Source of the DNA: Thiosulfatimonas sediminis | GTDB lineage: Bacteria; Pseudomonadota; Gammaproteobacteria; Thiomicrospirales; Thiomicrospiraceae | DNA: 64,000 bases | Assembly: GCF_011398355.1 (NCBI RefSeq) | Contig: NZ_AP021889.1 | Span: forward strand, 558,001-622,000 | Reading direction: 5' to 3' | Shown here: positions 53,374 through 62,365 of the stretch, piece after piece | How the letters are laid out: each line of letters starts with the position of its first letter | Position numbering within the stretch: position 1 is the first letter of the stretch | Program-made: the position numbers and the translations under genes | The notes under the pieces: generated by a model | The model's database searches: none | What the model saw: the letters and a program-made list of their open reading frames with translations, nothing else | Told to the model about the DNA's origin: nothing

Positions 53374-54036
53374 ATGAAAAAATCACTACAACTTAAGCCT
53401 CTACTACTTTCACTTGCTGTTGCCGGTTCTTCAATGGCTGCAATTGCACCAGCAGCGGTTCAAGCTGAAGTTTCATATAACGCTGCAGTGAGTAACTTTT
53501 ATCTATGGCGTGGTACGGATCTAAGCAATGGTCAAGGTATGGTGTCTGGTGGTGCTGATTACGCACATGATTCTGGTTTGTATGCCGGTGTTTGGGGTGC
53601 TTCGGAAGATGATGGGACCGAGTTTGACTTATATGCTGGTTACGGTATGACAAGTGGTGACTTTGGTCTTAACGTTGCTTACTGGGCTTACTTCTACCCA
53701 TCAGACGGTACAAAATCTAACTTCTCTCGCGCAGATGGAACTTTACTTTCAGAGTATGAAGTTACCGGTTCTTACCTAGATTTCTCGCTGACTGCGATGA
53801 TTGAAACGCAAGATCGTGAAGATATTTACTATGTAGCGAATTACAGTATTGGTCCAGTCGGTTTGTCAGCTGGTTATTATGACTTTGATGCGGACAATGC
53901 TGATTACAGCCACTACAACATCAGCTATGCTGCAACGGATAATTTATCGTTCACAATTTCAAAGGCGCAAGGCAGTGGTCTTGCTGATGAAGATAAGAAG
54001 CCTTTGTTAAATGTTGCTTACAGCTTCACATTCTAA
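53374..54036 (+). CDS. TorF-family putative porin
   Basis: 220 residues with a signal peptide of about 31 residues (LLLSLAVAGSSMAAIAPAAVQA before EVSYNAAVSNFYLWRG). The mature part is a beta-barrel with alternating aromatic strands: YLWRGTDLSNGQGMVSGGADYAHDSGLYAGVWGA, VAYWAYFYPSDG and a C-terminal aromatic VAYSFTF. It is the TorF/Gcw_chp outer-membrane family, of unknown substrate. Placed 72 bases before ureD and separated from it only by a terminator, it may admit urea, which is inference. The 227 bases upstream (53147-53373) are AT-rich and without another gene. Confidence 0.83.
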   Translation: MKKSLQLKPLLLSLAVAGSSMAAIAPAAVQAEVSYNAAVSNFYLWRGTDLSNGQGMVSGGADYAHDSGLYAGVWGASEDDGTEFDLYAGYGMTSGDFGLNVAYWAYFYPSDGTKSNFSRADGTLLSEYEVTGSYLDFSLTAMIETQDREDIYYVANYSIGPVGLSAGYYDFDADNADYSHYNISYAATDNLSFTISKAQGSGLADEDKKPLLNVAYSFTF

Positions 54037-54062
54037 GTTTTAGGCATTTAGCGTAAAAATCT

Positions 54063-54086
54063 AAGGGGGCGATGGCCCCTTTTTTA
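54063..54086 (+). terminator. Terminator after the TorF porin
   Basis: AAGGGG (54063-54068) pairs with CCCCTT (54076-54081), followed by more T residues. It would separate the porin gene from the urease operon. Confidence 0.75.
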
Positions 54087-54107
54087 TTGTTTTAGAGAAG
54101 TTGTTAT

Positions 54108-54941
54108 ATGAAAGCATTGCAGACCTCATGGAAAGGCTATTTATCTTTTACCTTGGAAAACCGATTTGGCAAAACCGTGGTAAAAGATAAACAGCATTTT
54201 GGTCCTTTGGTTCTTCAGCGAGCTTATTATCAAGAAGAAGAACGTCCTACTATCTTGGTAATCCATCCGCCCGGCGGTATTGTTGCCGGTGATGAGTTGA
54301 CCACTCAAGTGCTACTCAAACCGAATGCCAAGGTCTTTATTAGTACGCCGGCGGCGACTAAGTTTTATCGCAGTACGGGCGCGTGTGCTGTGCAATTGCA
54401 GCAACTTACTTTGTATGAAAATACCCAGTTAGAGTGGTTACCACAAGAGGCTTTGTTTTTTAATCAGTGCAAAGTGCGTAATCATCTGCAATTTAACTTG
54501 ATGACCGAGCAAGCTGCCTTGATTGCTTGGGATGTGGTTGGCTTTGGTCGTCCTGCTATGAATGAGGTATTTAGCGAAGGGGAGTTGCACCAAAAAATTG
54601 AAATTCGATTGGCTGATAAACCAATTTTTATTGATCAGTTTGTGTTTAGGAATATACCAGAATTGATGCACAATGCCTTTGCGTTGAATGGTCAAACCTT
54701 GATGGCGACCATGTTGTTTTATCAATCGGATGCTCAGTTGTTGTCGCAGTTAAAAGAGCAATTTTTACAACAAGACTGGGCGCCGCAATGTGGTATTACT
54801 TTGGTTGATAAGGTGTTGGTATTACGCACCTTGGACAGTGATTTGGATGATTTAAAAGCCCGTCTGATCGCCGCTTGGCAATTGGCTCGGCCATTGATTA
54901 TCGGTGCGCCGCCCTTGATGCCGCGGATTTGGAAAACTTAA
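54108..54941 (+). CDS. ureD: Urease accessory protein UreD
   Basis: 277 residues matching UreD/Ure[65 protein letters not shown] is the conserved core. It forms the UreD-UreF-UreG maturation complex on apo-urease. It is more AT-rich than the genes that follow (18 G+C in 60 at 54601-54660 against 43 of 60 at 56041-56100 in ureC). It heads the ureDABCEFG order. Confidence 0.95.
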   Translation: MKALQTSWKGYLSFTLENRFGKTVVKDKQHFGPLVLQRAYYQEEERPTILVIHPPGGIVAGDELTTQVLLKPNAKVFISTPAATKFYRSTGACAVQLQQLTLYENTQLEWLPQEALFFNQCKVRNHLQFNLMTEQAALIAWDVVGFGRPAMNEVFSEGELHQKIEIRLADKPIFIDQFVFRNIPELMHNAFALNGQTLMATMLFYQSDAQLLSQLKEQFLQQDWAPQCGITLVDKVLVLRTLDSDLDDLKARLIAAWQLARPLIIGAPPLMPRIWKT

Positions 54942-54960
54942 GTTTATTGGAGATATCTCG

Positions 54961-55263
54961 ATGGAACTCTTGCCGAGAGAAAAAGACAAATTGTTGCTAT
55001 TTACCGCCGGTTTAGTGGCGGAACGCCGCTTGGCGCGCGGGCTAAAGCTGAACTATCCTGAAGCGGTCGCCTTAATCAGTTGTGCGATTTTGGAAGGCGC
55101 GCGTGACGGCCGCACCGTGGCGGAGATGATGGATTACGGCACCACGATTTTAAGCCGTGAACAGGTAATGGACGGCGTGGCGGAGATGATTGCCGAGGTA
55201 CAAGTCGAGGCGACCTTCCCCGATGGCACCAAACTGGTGACCGTGCATCAACCGATTGTTTAG
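54961..55263 (+). CDS. ureA: Urease subunit gamma
   Basis: 100 residues: [50 protein letters not shown] is the standard UreA start. Separate ureA and ureB genes place the enzyme in the three-subunit bacterial class. It is followed by ureB after nine bases. Confidence 0.98.
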   Translation: MELLPREKDKLLLFTAGLVAERRLARGLKLNYPEAVALISCAILEGARDGRTVAEMMDYGTTILSREQVMDGVAEMIAEVQVEATFPDGTKLVTVHQPIV

Positions 55264-55272
55264 GAGAACGAG

Positions 55273-55590
55273 ATGATTCCAGGTGAAATTCAAACCCAGC
55301 CCGGCACGATTGCGCTGAATGTCGGCAGCAAAGTGATCTGTCTTAAGGTCGCCAACAGCGGCGACCGCCCAATCCAAGTCGGCTCGCATTACCATTTTGC
55401 CGAGGTGAATCCGGCGTTGCAGTTTGACCGCGTTGCCGCCAAAGGCTTTCGCTTGAATATCCCGGCCGGCACGGCGGTGCGCTTCGAGCCGGGGCAGGTG
55501 CGCCGGGTTGAACTGGTCGCCCTCGGCGGTCTGCGTCGCGTGTTCGGCTTTCAACAAGCGGTGATGGGTGACTTGGAGGAGCAAGCATGA
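55273..55590 (+). CDS. ureB: Urease subunit beta
   Basis: 105 residues: [16 protein letters not shown] at the start and [19 protein letters not shown] mark UreB. Its stop overlaps the ureC ATG by four bases (55587-55590). Confidence 0.97.
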   Translation: MIPGEIQTQPGTIALNVGSKVICLKVANSGDRPIQVGSHYHFAEVNPALQFDRVAAKGFRLNIPAGTAVRFEPGQVRRVELVALGGLRRVFGFQQAVMGDLEEQA

Positions 55591-57296
55591 GCTATCAATT
55601 AGAGCGCAAAGCCTACGCCGAAATGTACGGCCCGACCATCGGCGACAAGGTGCGTTTGGGCGATACCGCTTTGTGGATTGCGGTAGAGAAAGACTTCACC
55701 CTCTATGGTGAGGAGGTGAAGTTCGGCGGCGGTAAGGTGATTCGCGACGGCATGGGGCAGGGTCAAGCCTGTGCTGCCGACATTATGGATACGGTGATTA
55801 CCAATGCGTTGATTCTGGATACTTGGGGGATTGTCAAAGCCGACATCGGTATTAAAAACGGTTTGATTGCTGCCATCGGCAAGGCAGGAAATTCCGATAT
55901 CCAATCCGGCGTGACCATGCAAATCGGTGCCGGTACCGAAATCATCGCCGGTGAAGGGCAGATTATTACCGCCGGCGGCATTGATGCGCATATCCATTTT
56001 ATCTGTCCGCAACAGATTGAAGAGGCGTTGATGTCCGGTGTCACCACCATGATCGGCGGCGGTACCGGGCCGGCGGCCGGCACCAATGCGACCACCTGCA
56101 CGCCCGGACCTTGGTATCTGCACAAAATGCTCAAAGCCGCCGAAGCCTATCCGATGAATCTGGGGTTTTTAGGTAAGGGCAATGTGTCTGTGCCGCAGCC
56201 GATTGTCGAACAGATTGAGGCCGGCGCGATTGGTTTGAAACTGCATGAAGACTGGGGGAGCACGCCGGCGGCGATTGATAACTGCTTGAGTGTGGCCGAG
56301 CAATACGATGTGCAGGTAGCGATTCATACCGACACGCTAAACGAATCCGGCTTTGTCGAAGAGACGCTCGGCGCTTTAAAAGGGCGGGTGATTCATACCT
56401 ACCATACCGAAGGCGCGGGCGGCGGCCATGCACCGGATATTATCGTCGCTTGCAAAATGCCGAATGTGCTGCCGTCATCGACCAATCCGACGCGTCCGTT
56501 TACCGTCAATACCATTGACGAGCATTTGGATATGTTGATGGTCTGCCACCACTTGGATCCGAACATTGTCGAAGATGTCGCTTTTGCCGAATCGCGGATT
56601 CGTCGCGAGACCATTGCGGCGGAGGATATTTTGCACGATGTCGGTGCTTTCTCGATGATTTCATCGGATTCGCAAGCGATGGGGCGGGTCGGCGAAGTGA
56701 TTACCCGCACTTGGCAGACGGCGCACAAAATGAAAGTACAGCGCGGTTTTCTGCCCGAAGACGAAGCCGGCGGTGCGGATAATTTCCGTGCTAAACGCTA
56801 CATCGCGAAATACACCATCAATCCGGCGATTACCCATGGCGTTGCCGACTATGTTGGGTCGGTTGAAGTCGGGAAGTTTGCCGATTTGATTTTGTGGAAA
56901 CCGGCGTTTTTCGGCGCGAAACCGTCGATGATTCTTAAAGGCGGAATGATTGCCGCCGCGCCGATGGGCGATGCCAACGCCTCAATTCCGACACCGCAGC
57001 CGGTGCATTACCGTCCGATGTTCGCCAGTGCCGGTTCGGCAGTCAGCGAAACGTCGATTACTTTTTTGTCGCAAGCCGCTTACAACAGCGGTTTGGCGGC
57101 GCAACTCGGCTTGCAAAAGGTGGTCAAGCCGGTCAGAGGGACGCGCACCATTGGTAAAGCCGATATGGTGCTCAACGATTTGATGCCGAATATTACCGTG
57201 GATGCGGAAACCTATGAGGTGAAAGTCGATGGCGAGGTGATTATCTGCGAGCCCTTCGACGAGCTGCCGTTGGCGCAACGCTATTTCTTATTTTAG
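55587..57296 (+). CDS. ureC: Urease subunit alpha
   Basis: 569 residues. The nickel ligands are present: HIHFICPQQ (about 134-142), the carbamylated lysine in GLKLHEDWG (about 217), [28 protein letters not shown] and the flap [22 protein letters not shown] with the catalytic histidine. This subunit hydrolyses urea to ammonia and carbamate. Base composition is high for this window. Confidence 0.98.
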   Translation: MSYQLERKAYAEMYGPTIGDKVRLGDTALWIAVEKDFTLYGEEVKFGGGKVIRDGMGQGQACAADIMDTVITNALILDTWGIVKADIGIKNGLIAAIGKAGNSDIQSGVTMQIGAGTEIIAGEGQIITAGGIDAHIHFICPQQIEEALMSGVTTMIGGGTGPAAGTNATTCTPGPWYLHKMLKAAEAYPMNLGFLGKGNVSVPQPIVEQIEAGAIGLKLHEDWGSTPAAIDNCLSVAEQYDVQVAIHTDTLNESGFVEETLGALKGRVIHTYHTEGAGGGHAPDIIVACKMPNVLPSSTNPTRPFTVNTIDEHLDMLMVCHHLDPNIVEDVAFAESRIRRETIAAEDILHDVGAFSMISSDSQAMGRVGEVITRTWQTAHKMKVQRGFLPEDEAGGADNFRAKRYIAKYTINPAITHGVADYVGSVEVGKFADLILWKPAFFGAKPSMILKGGMIAAAPMGDANASIPTPQPVHYRPMFASAGSAVSETSITFLSQAAYNSGLAAQLGLQKVVKPVRGTRTIGKADMVLNDLMPNITVDAETYEVKVDGEVIICEPFDELPLAQRYFLF

Positions 57297-57304
57297 GAGG
57301 TTCT

Positions 57305-57799
57305 GTGAAAGCGTTTTATCAGGTCAATCAAACACCAGAAAATGCCGAAGATTTGGGTTTTGTCACCCTGACATTTGCTCAGCGTGAGCGCAGTCGGTTG
57401 CATGTGGAATTGGATATCGGTGAGGAAGCAGGGCTGTTTTTGCCGCGCGGTACCGTGCTCAAAGAGGGTGATGTTTTAAGTAACGAAGCGGGCTATAAAG
57501 TCACCGTTAAAGCCGCTGCCGAAAGGGTTTCCACCATCACCGCAGCGGATACGCATTTGCTCTTGCGCATCGCTTATCATTTGGGTAATCGCCATGTGCC
57601 ACTGCAAGTGGAGCCAACTTGGTTGCGCTATGGTCACGACCATGTTTTGGACGATATGGTGCGCCAGTTGGGCGGTACGGTCATCGCCGAACAAGCGTCG
57701 TTTCAGCCGGAAACCGGCGCTTACGGCGGCGGGCATCACCACCACGATAATCGCTTAGCGCCGCTGCACAATCTCCGATTTGCAGACGAATCTGCTTAG
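57305..57799 (+). CDS. ureE: Urease accessory protein UreE
   Basis: 164 residues with RERSRLHVELDIGEEAGLFLPRGTVLKEGD, the metal-binding AYHLGNRHVPLQVEPTWLRYGHDHVLDDMVRQLG and a C-terminal GGGHHHHDN nickel-binding tail. UreE delivers nickel to the UreG complex. It ends one base before the ureF ATG. Confidence 0.95.
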   Translation: MKAFYQVNQTPENAEDLGFVTLTFAQRERSRLHVELDIGEEAGLFLPRGTVLKEGDVLSNEAGYKVTVKAAAERVSTITAADTHLLLRIAYHLGNRHVPLQVEPTWLRYGHDHVLDDMVRQLGGTVIAEQASFQPETGAYGGGHHHHDNRLAPLHNLRFADESA

Positions 57800-57800
57800 T

Positions 57801-58481
57801 ATGTCGTCGGCCTTTGCACAGCAACAGAAATTGTTGCGACTCTTGCAGTTGAATAGCCCGAGTCTGCCGATCGGCACCTATGCCTATTCGCAGGGCTTGG
57901 AAGCGGCGGTGGCGCAAGGTTTGGTGGCCGATGCGCAGCAAGCGCAACACTGGCTGCAAACCCTGTTGCGGCATACGCTGGTGCCCAACGATTTGGCCTT
58001 GCTGGTGCGCGCCTATCACGCTTGGCAAACCGAGGATTTTGCGGCGATTACAGACCTAATCGCCCACAGCCGTGCGCTGCGCGAAACCGCAGAACTTCTG
58101 CAAGAAGACACGCATTTAGCGCAGGCGTTAATTCGCCTTGCCGCGCCGCTCGAAATTCCTTTACCGGATAACTTTGCGCGTAAAAACTCCCTACCGATCG
58201 TTTATGCGCGTTTTGCCCAGCACTGGCAAATTTCGCTAGAAGATAGCCTTACCGCTTTTGCGTGGGGGTGGATGGAAAATCAGATTGCTGCGCTCTTGAA
58301 GCTTTGCTCGCTCGGGCAGACGCAAGCGCAGCAGTTGATGTTGCGGATGGATCAGCCGATTTTGGACGCGGTGCAACGGGCGATCGACTTGCCGGATGAT
58401 CTGGTTGGCATGAGCCTGCCGAATTTTGCGATTTTAAGCGCGCAACATGAACAGCAATATTCGCGGCTGTTCCGTTCATAA
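57801..58481 (+). CDS. ureF: Urease accessory protein UreF
   Basis: ATG 57801 immediately follows the ureE TAG (57797-57799), so translation is coupled; an upstream in-frame ATG at 57780 lies inside ureE. The 226 residues contain LQLNSPSLPIGTYAYSQGLEAAV and AFAWGWMENQIAALLKLCSLGQTQAQQLMLRM, typical of UreF, the helical GTPase regulator of the maturation complex. Confidence 0.94.
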   Translation: MSSAFAQQQKLLRLLQLNSPSLPIGTYAYSQGLEAAVAQGLVADAQQAQHWLQTLLRHTLVPNDLALLVRAYHAWQTEDFAAITDLIAHSRALRETAELLQEDTHLAQALIRLAAPLEIPLPDNFARKNSLPIVYARFAQHWQISLEDSLTAFAWGWMENQIAALLKLCSLGQTQAQQLMLRMDQPILDAVQRAIDLPDDLVGMSLPNFAILSAQHEQQYSRLFRS

Positions 58482-58502
58482 AAATAACAAAGGAAGAGAC
58501 AA

Positions 58503-59105
58503 ATGAAACAAGCATTACGTTTAGGGATTGGCGGTCCGGTCGGTTCCGGCAAAACCGCTTTGGCGGAAATGATTTGCAAGGCGATGCGCGACCGATACAG
58601 CATCGCGGTGGTGACCAATGACATTTACACCAAAGAAGACCAACAGATTTTGATTCGCGCCGGTGCCTTGGAGGAGGCGCGCATAATCGGCGTGGAAACC
58701 GGCGGTTGCCCGCATACCGCCATCCGCGAGGACGCGTCGATGAACCTCACCGCGATTGAAGAGTTGCAGGAGACATTCCGCGATTTGGACATGGTGATTA
58801 TCGAATCCGGCGGCGACAATTTGAGTGCCACTTTTAGCCCGGAATTATCGGATTTGACGCTGTATGTGATTGATGTTGCCGCCGGCGACAAGCTGCCGCG
58901 CAAAGGCGGGCCGGGGATTACCCATTCCGATCTGCTGATTATCAATAAGACCGATTTAGCGCCTTATGTCGGGGCGGATTTGAGTGTGATGGACCGCGAT
59001 ACCAAGCTTCAACGCGGCGATAAGCCCTATGTATTCACTAATCTGAAAACACAAGAGGGGATGGAGCAAGTCGTCGAGTTTATCGTTAAAAAAGGGATGC
59101 TGTGA
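58503..59105 (+). CDS. ureG: Urease accessory GTPase UreG
   Basis: 200 residues with the P-loop [10 protein letters not shown] (11-20), [13 protein letters not shown], the metal-binding CPH in [17 protein letters not shown] and NKTDLAP. It is the SIMIBI-class GTPase that drives nickel insertion into urease. It overlaps the UreH-type gene by one base. Confidence 0.97.
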   Translation: MKQALRLGIGGPVGSGKTALAEMICKAMRDRYSIAVVTNDIYTKEDQQILIRAGALEEARIIGVETGGCPHTAIREDASMNLTAIEELQETFRDLDMVIIESGGDNLSATFSPELSDLTLYVIDVAAGDKLPRKGGPGITHSDLLIINKTDLAPYVGADLSVMDRDTKLQRGDKPYVFTNLKTQEGMEQVVEFIVKKGML

Positions 59106-59767
59106 TGTTGGAAGCCGGATTCGTCATCGTCTTTTTTTATGGCATGTTGCACGCCTTCGGGCCGGATCACCTCACCGCAATTGCCGATTTCTCGATTGGC
59201 CGTGAACGCGCTCGTGTGTTTAAGGTGGCGCTCGGTTTTGCCATCGGGCATGGCGTGAGTTTGTATCTGTTTGCGCTCTTATTGCAGCAATTCAATCTCT
59301 CTGAGGCGCTACTGGCTTGGGGCGATATCGCTGCTGTTTCTCTTTTGATAGTGATGGGTGCTTATCTGTTGTATTTGGTTGCGGCGGATCGTATTCATGT
59401 TGGTCAGCACGCGCATAATGGGCATGAACATATTCATGTTTGGTACGGAAAGTCTCACGAGCACGCTCGTCAATCGGGAGCGACAACCAAAAAAGGTTGG
59501 ATCGCAGCGGCTACTTTGGGTGTGTTAATGGGGATCGGTGGTGCGCGCGGCATGCTGGTCTCGCTGGCGGCGCTTTCCGAGCAAGCGGTCACGCCAATGA
59601 TGATTGTCAGTTTTACTTTAGGTGTGGCGATTATTTTTGTGGTCTTCGGTTTTGCTTTAATGCTAGTCAATAAACGGCTGATGCAATCGCAAAAATTGCT
59701 TAGAGGCGGCTATGCCGTTATGGGGGCAACTTCGATGGGCGTGGGCAGCTTCTTGTTACTTTCTTAA
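59105..59767 (+). CDS. ureH: UreH/NiCoT-type nickel transporter
   Basis: The ATG at 59105 overlaps the ureG stop as TGATG. The 220-residue protein has six hydrophobic segments and the NiCoT-like signature H16-x4-D21-H22 (HAFGPDHLTAIADFSIGRERAR). A His-rich loop (about 99-122, HVGQHAHNGHEHIHVWYGKSHEHARQ) lies between segments three and four. It should import nickel for urease assembly. The symbol follows the usual name for this family; it is not the UreD-type ureH. Confidence 0.86.
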   Translation: MLEAGFVIVFFYGMLHAFGPDHLTAIADFSIGRERARVFKVALGFAIGHGVSLYLFALLLQQFNLSEALLAWGDIAAVSLLIVMGAYLLYLVAADRIHVGQHAHNGHEHIHVWYGKSHEHARQSGATTKKGWIAAATLGVLMGIGGARGMLVSLAALSEQAVTPMMIVSFTLGVAIIFVVFGFALMLVNKRLMQSQKLLRGGYAVMGATSMGVGSFLLLS

Positions 59768-59927
59768 GTTGCCATTGATAATCGAATATTCAATGCTGTT
59801 AAAAATTCAGTCGTTCCTTACTTGTTCATTTAGTCCACTCTGGGCGATGGCGACAATGCCTCCGCCCTGAAAAATCACCCTGTAAAAAATAGTAACGCAG
59901 ATAAATTTGCATTCAAGCAGTTTATTT

Positions 59928-59956
59928 TTGCATCGGTCGGCGCATTTTTATGCTAT
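59928..59956 (+). promoter_or_regulatory. Possible promoter upstream of the 257-residue gene
   Basis: TTGCAT (59928-59933) and TGCTAT (59951-59956) are 17 bases apart. The region 59768-60060 is AT-rich (about 290 bases) and otherwise shows nothing clear. Confidence 0.3.
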
Positions 59957-60060
59957 AAAAACACTAATATAGAATTTGCTAATCAAGCAGATCACACAAA
60001 TATAATTTATATAGATTTATACGAATATACGAAGTCACTACTACAATGAGGAGAGGGTTT

Positions 60061-60834
60061 ATGGAAGAACCGTCACTACCCTGCGAAGACGACTATGCAC
60101 TCCTAGAGCCGTCAGCAATCGTTTGGTGCGCTTATCGCAGCGCCTTAATCAGCACGCTTTTAATGGCCGGCGATACCGACCGCTATCCCATGCCATTGCA
60201 TCAGCGTTTTGCTTGGTTCGGGGCGCTTTGTCTGAGCGGGACTAACCCCCAGCAGAATTTCAACGGCATTCCGAATTTGCGAACCGCTTCACGCTGCGCT
60301 GAGTTTGCCGCGCGCACAGTTCAATCCACTGTCTTAGCCCAAGCGGTGACGGCCGTTGCAAACACCGTCGAACGTGCGGCCTCGGAAAGAGCGGCGATGC
60401 GCGCCTTTTCCCGCGCCGATGTTCGCGCCCACGCCCAAGCCGCGGTTTATGCGCTGCATGCACTGGTCGATGCCGGTGAGACGGCCTGTCCGCAATTGAA
60501 TAAATCCTTGCGCCAGCAACTCGCCAATGATTTTGTTCTGGCGCAGCAATACGGCGCTTTGGTTTGGGAAAAAGCATCGGCGGTTTGCGAATGGGATATG
60601 CTTGGCGAGGTACTTTCCGAGCAGGCGCAGCAGCTGGCTTTGCAACTGCAAGCGCAAGGACTGGATTTCTTGGCAGTGGATATTTTCCGTTTAGTCAACG
60701 GGGTGGCTTTAAGCAAGGCTCGTTTGGAAAACTACGCCTCGGTCTTTAAGCTGAAAGTAGGGTTGCGCAATGATGCACAAATGCTTAGAGAGCGTTTCGG
60801 TATTGAAGGCAAAGGGGTGTTGCGCATCGCCTAA
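60061..60834 (+). CDS. Protein of unknown function between urease and urea-transporter genes
   Basis: I do not recognise this protein. ATG 60061 (MEEPSLPCEDDYALLEPSAIVW) follows GGAGAGG; an ATG at 60046 overlaps that site. The 257 residues are alanine-rich and mostly helical, with no signal peptide and no clear membrane segment. Notable stretches are HQRFAWFGALCLSGTNPQQNFNGIPNL, RAASERAAMRAFSRADVRAHAQAAVYALHALVDAG and LRNDAQMLRERFGIEG near the end. Six cysteines are spread along the chain without a metal motif. It is the last plus-strand gene before the convergent urtE. Its position suggests a link to urea use, which is only inference. Confidence 0.72.
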   Translation: MEEPSLPCEDDYALLEPSAIVWCAYRSALISTLLMAGDTDRYPMPLHQRFAWFGALCLSGTNPQQNFNGIPNLRTASRCAEFAARTVQSTVLAQAVTAVANTVERAASERAAMRAFSRADVRAHAQAAVYALHALVDAGETACPQLNKSLRQQLANDFVLAQQYGALVWEKASAVCEWDMLGEVLSEQAQQLALQLQAQGLDFLAVDIFRLVNGVALSKARLENYASVFKLKVGLRNDAQMLRERFGIEGKGVLRIA

Positions 60835-60842
60835 GTGAAAAC

Positions 60843-60866
60843 GGCGGCCTCTAAATGCCGCCTCGA
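60843..60866 (-). terminator. Weak terminator after urtE
   Basis: GGCGGC (60843-60848) pairs with GCCGCC (60857-60862); on the minus strand the stem is followed by GTTTT. It also serves the end of the convergent gene. Confidence 0.45.
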
Positions 60867-60877
60867 TTTGAAAGGCA

Positions 60878-61570
60878 CTAAACCGATAGATATTGTTCGA
60901 CCACTTCGTCGGTGAGTTGGTCGATGGTATTTTCGGCGACCACGCGACCGCGCTCCATAATCACAAATTGGTCGGCGAATTTGCGCGAGAAGGGCAGCTT
61001 TTGCTCGACCAATAAAATGGTGAAGTTTTCTTCCTTGGCGAGTTTTTGAATCACTTCGCCGATCATCTGCACGATGTTCGGTTGAATGCCTTCGCCGGGT
61101 TCGTCAAGAATCAGCATCGACGGGTTGGTACACAGCGCGCGGCCAATGGCCAGTTGCTGTTGCTGTCCACCGGATAAATCTCCGCCTTTGCGATGCAACA
61201 TCTCTTTGAGTACCGGAAACAGTTCATAGATGCGTTGCGGAACTTCTTTAACCTTGTCTTTGCGCGCCAGTAGGCCGATTTTCAGGTTTTCCTCGACCGT
61301 CAGTTGCGAAAAGATTTCGCGTCCTTGCGGCACATAGCCGATACCGATTTCGGCGCGCTTTTCCGGGGCAATACCAATCAGTTCTTTGCCTTGATATTTG
61401 ATCGAGCCGGAAGACGGCAGCAGGCCCATAATGCTTTTCATCAGCGTGGTTTTGCCCACGCCGTTGCGCCCCATGACACAGGTGATTTTGCCGGGTTCAG
61501 CGTTTAGGTTCATGTCCCAAAGCGTATGGCTTTCGCCGTAAAATTGGTTCAGGTTGGCAATTTCAATCAT
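60878..61570 (-). CDS. urtE: Urea ABC transporter ATP-binding protein UrtE
   Basis: 230 residues: Walker A GRNGVGKTT, signature LSGGQQQQLAIGRAL, Walker B MLILDEPGEGIQPNIVQMIGEVI. EGIQPNIV is characteristic of UrtE among branched-chain-type ATPases. It is the last gene of the minus-strand operon. Confidence 0.95.
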   Translation of the reverse strand: MIEIANLNQFYGESHTLWDMNLNAEPGKITCVMGRNGVGKTTLMKSIMGLLPSSGSIKYQGKELIGIAPEKRAEIGIGYVPQGREIFSQLTVEENLKIGLLARKDKVKEVPQRIYELFPVLKEMLHRKGGDLSGGQQQQLAIGRALCTNPSMLILDEPGEGIQPNIVQMIGEVIQKLAKEENFTILLVEQKLPFSRKFADQFVIMERGRVVAENTIDQLTDEVVEQYLSV

Positions 61571-61573
61571 CAG

Positions 61574-62365
61574 TTATTCTCCAAGATACACGCGGCGGAC
61601 ATCTTCGTTGGCTTGAATCGCGTCCATATTGTTTTCCGCCAGCACAGAGCCTTCGTGCAGCACCGTGACTTTACGCGCAATCGAGCGCACAAACTCCATA
61701 TCGTGTTCCACCACTACTACCGAGTGATGATGCTCGTCGGCGAGCGAGTTGAGCAGTGCGGCGGTTTTGTCAATTTCTTGCGGCGTCATGCCGGCAACCG
61801 GCTCATCGACCAGCAGCAGTTTCGGGTTTTGCATCAGCAGCATGCCGATTTCCAGCCACTGTTTCTGACCGTGCGACAAGGCGCCGGCAGGGTAATTCGG
61901 TTGTTCTTTCAAGCCGATTAGTTCGATGGTTTGCTCTAATTTGTCTTTTTGTGCGCCACTCATTTTGGCGAACAGGGTGGCGAAAACGCCTTTGTCCGCT
62001 TCCATTGCCAGTTCCAGGTTTTCCCAAACCGTGTGGTTCGGAAAGACCGTCGGCTTTTGGAATTTGCGCCCGATGCCGATTTTGGCAATGGCCGGTTCGT
62101 CCATTTTTAACAGGTCGATATCGTTGCCGAAAATGACCGTGCCTTCATCAGGTTTGGTTTTGCCGGTAATCACATCCATCATGGTCGATTTACCGGCACC
62201 ATTGGCACCGATAATGCAGCGCAGTTCGCCGGCGTTCACCGTTAAGCTGAGGTTGTTGAGTGCTTTAAAACCGTCAAAGCTTTTGCTGATGTTGTTCACA
62301 TAGAGCAAAGTGTCGCCCAGTTTGACGTTTTCTAGGCCATGTTGCGGTTCGCGTCTAAGCTGCAT
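61574..62365 (-). CDS. urtD: Urea ABC transporter ATP-binding protein UrtD
   Basis: ATG 62365 (MQLRREPQHGLENVKLG) gives 263 residues; a longer frame upstream lies inside urtC. Walker A GANGAGKST, ALSHGQKQWLEIGMLLMQNPKLLLVDEPVAGMT (signature SHGQ and Walker B) are standard for UrtD. Its start overlaps the urtC stop by 11 bases. Confidence 0.95.
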   Translation of the reverse strand: MQLRREPQHGLENVKLGDTLLYVNNISKSFDGFKALNNLSLTVNAGELRCIIGANGAGKSTMMDVITGKTKPDEGTVIFGNDIDLLKMDEPAIAKIGIGRKFQKPTVFPNHTVWENLELAMEADKGVFATLFAKMSGAQKDKLEQTIELIGLKEQPNYPAGALSHGQKQWLEIGMLLMQNPKLLLVDEPVAGMTPQEIDKTAALLNSLADEHHHSVVVVEHDMEFVRSIARKVTVLHEGSVLAENNMDAIQANEDVRRVYLGE

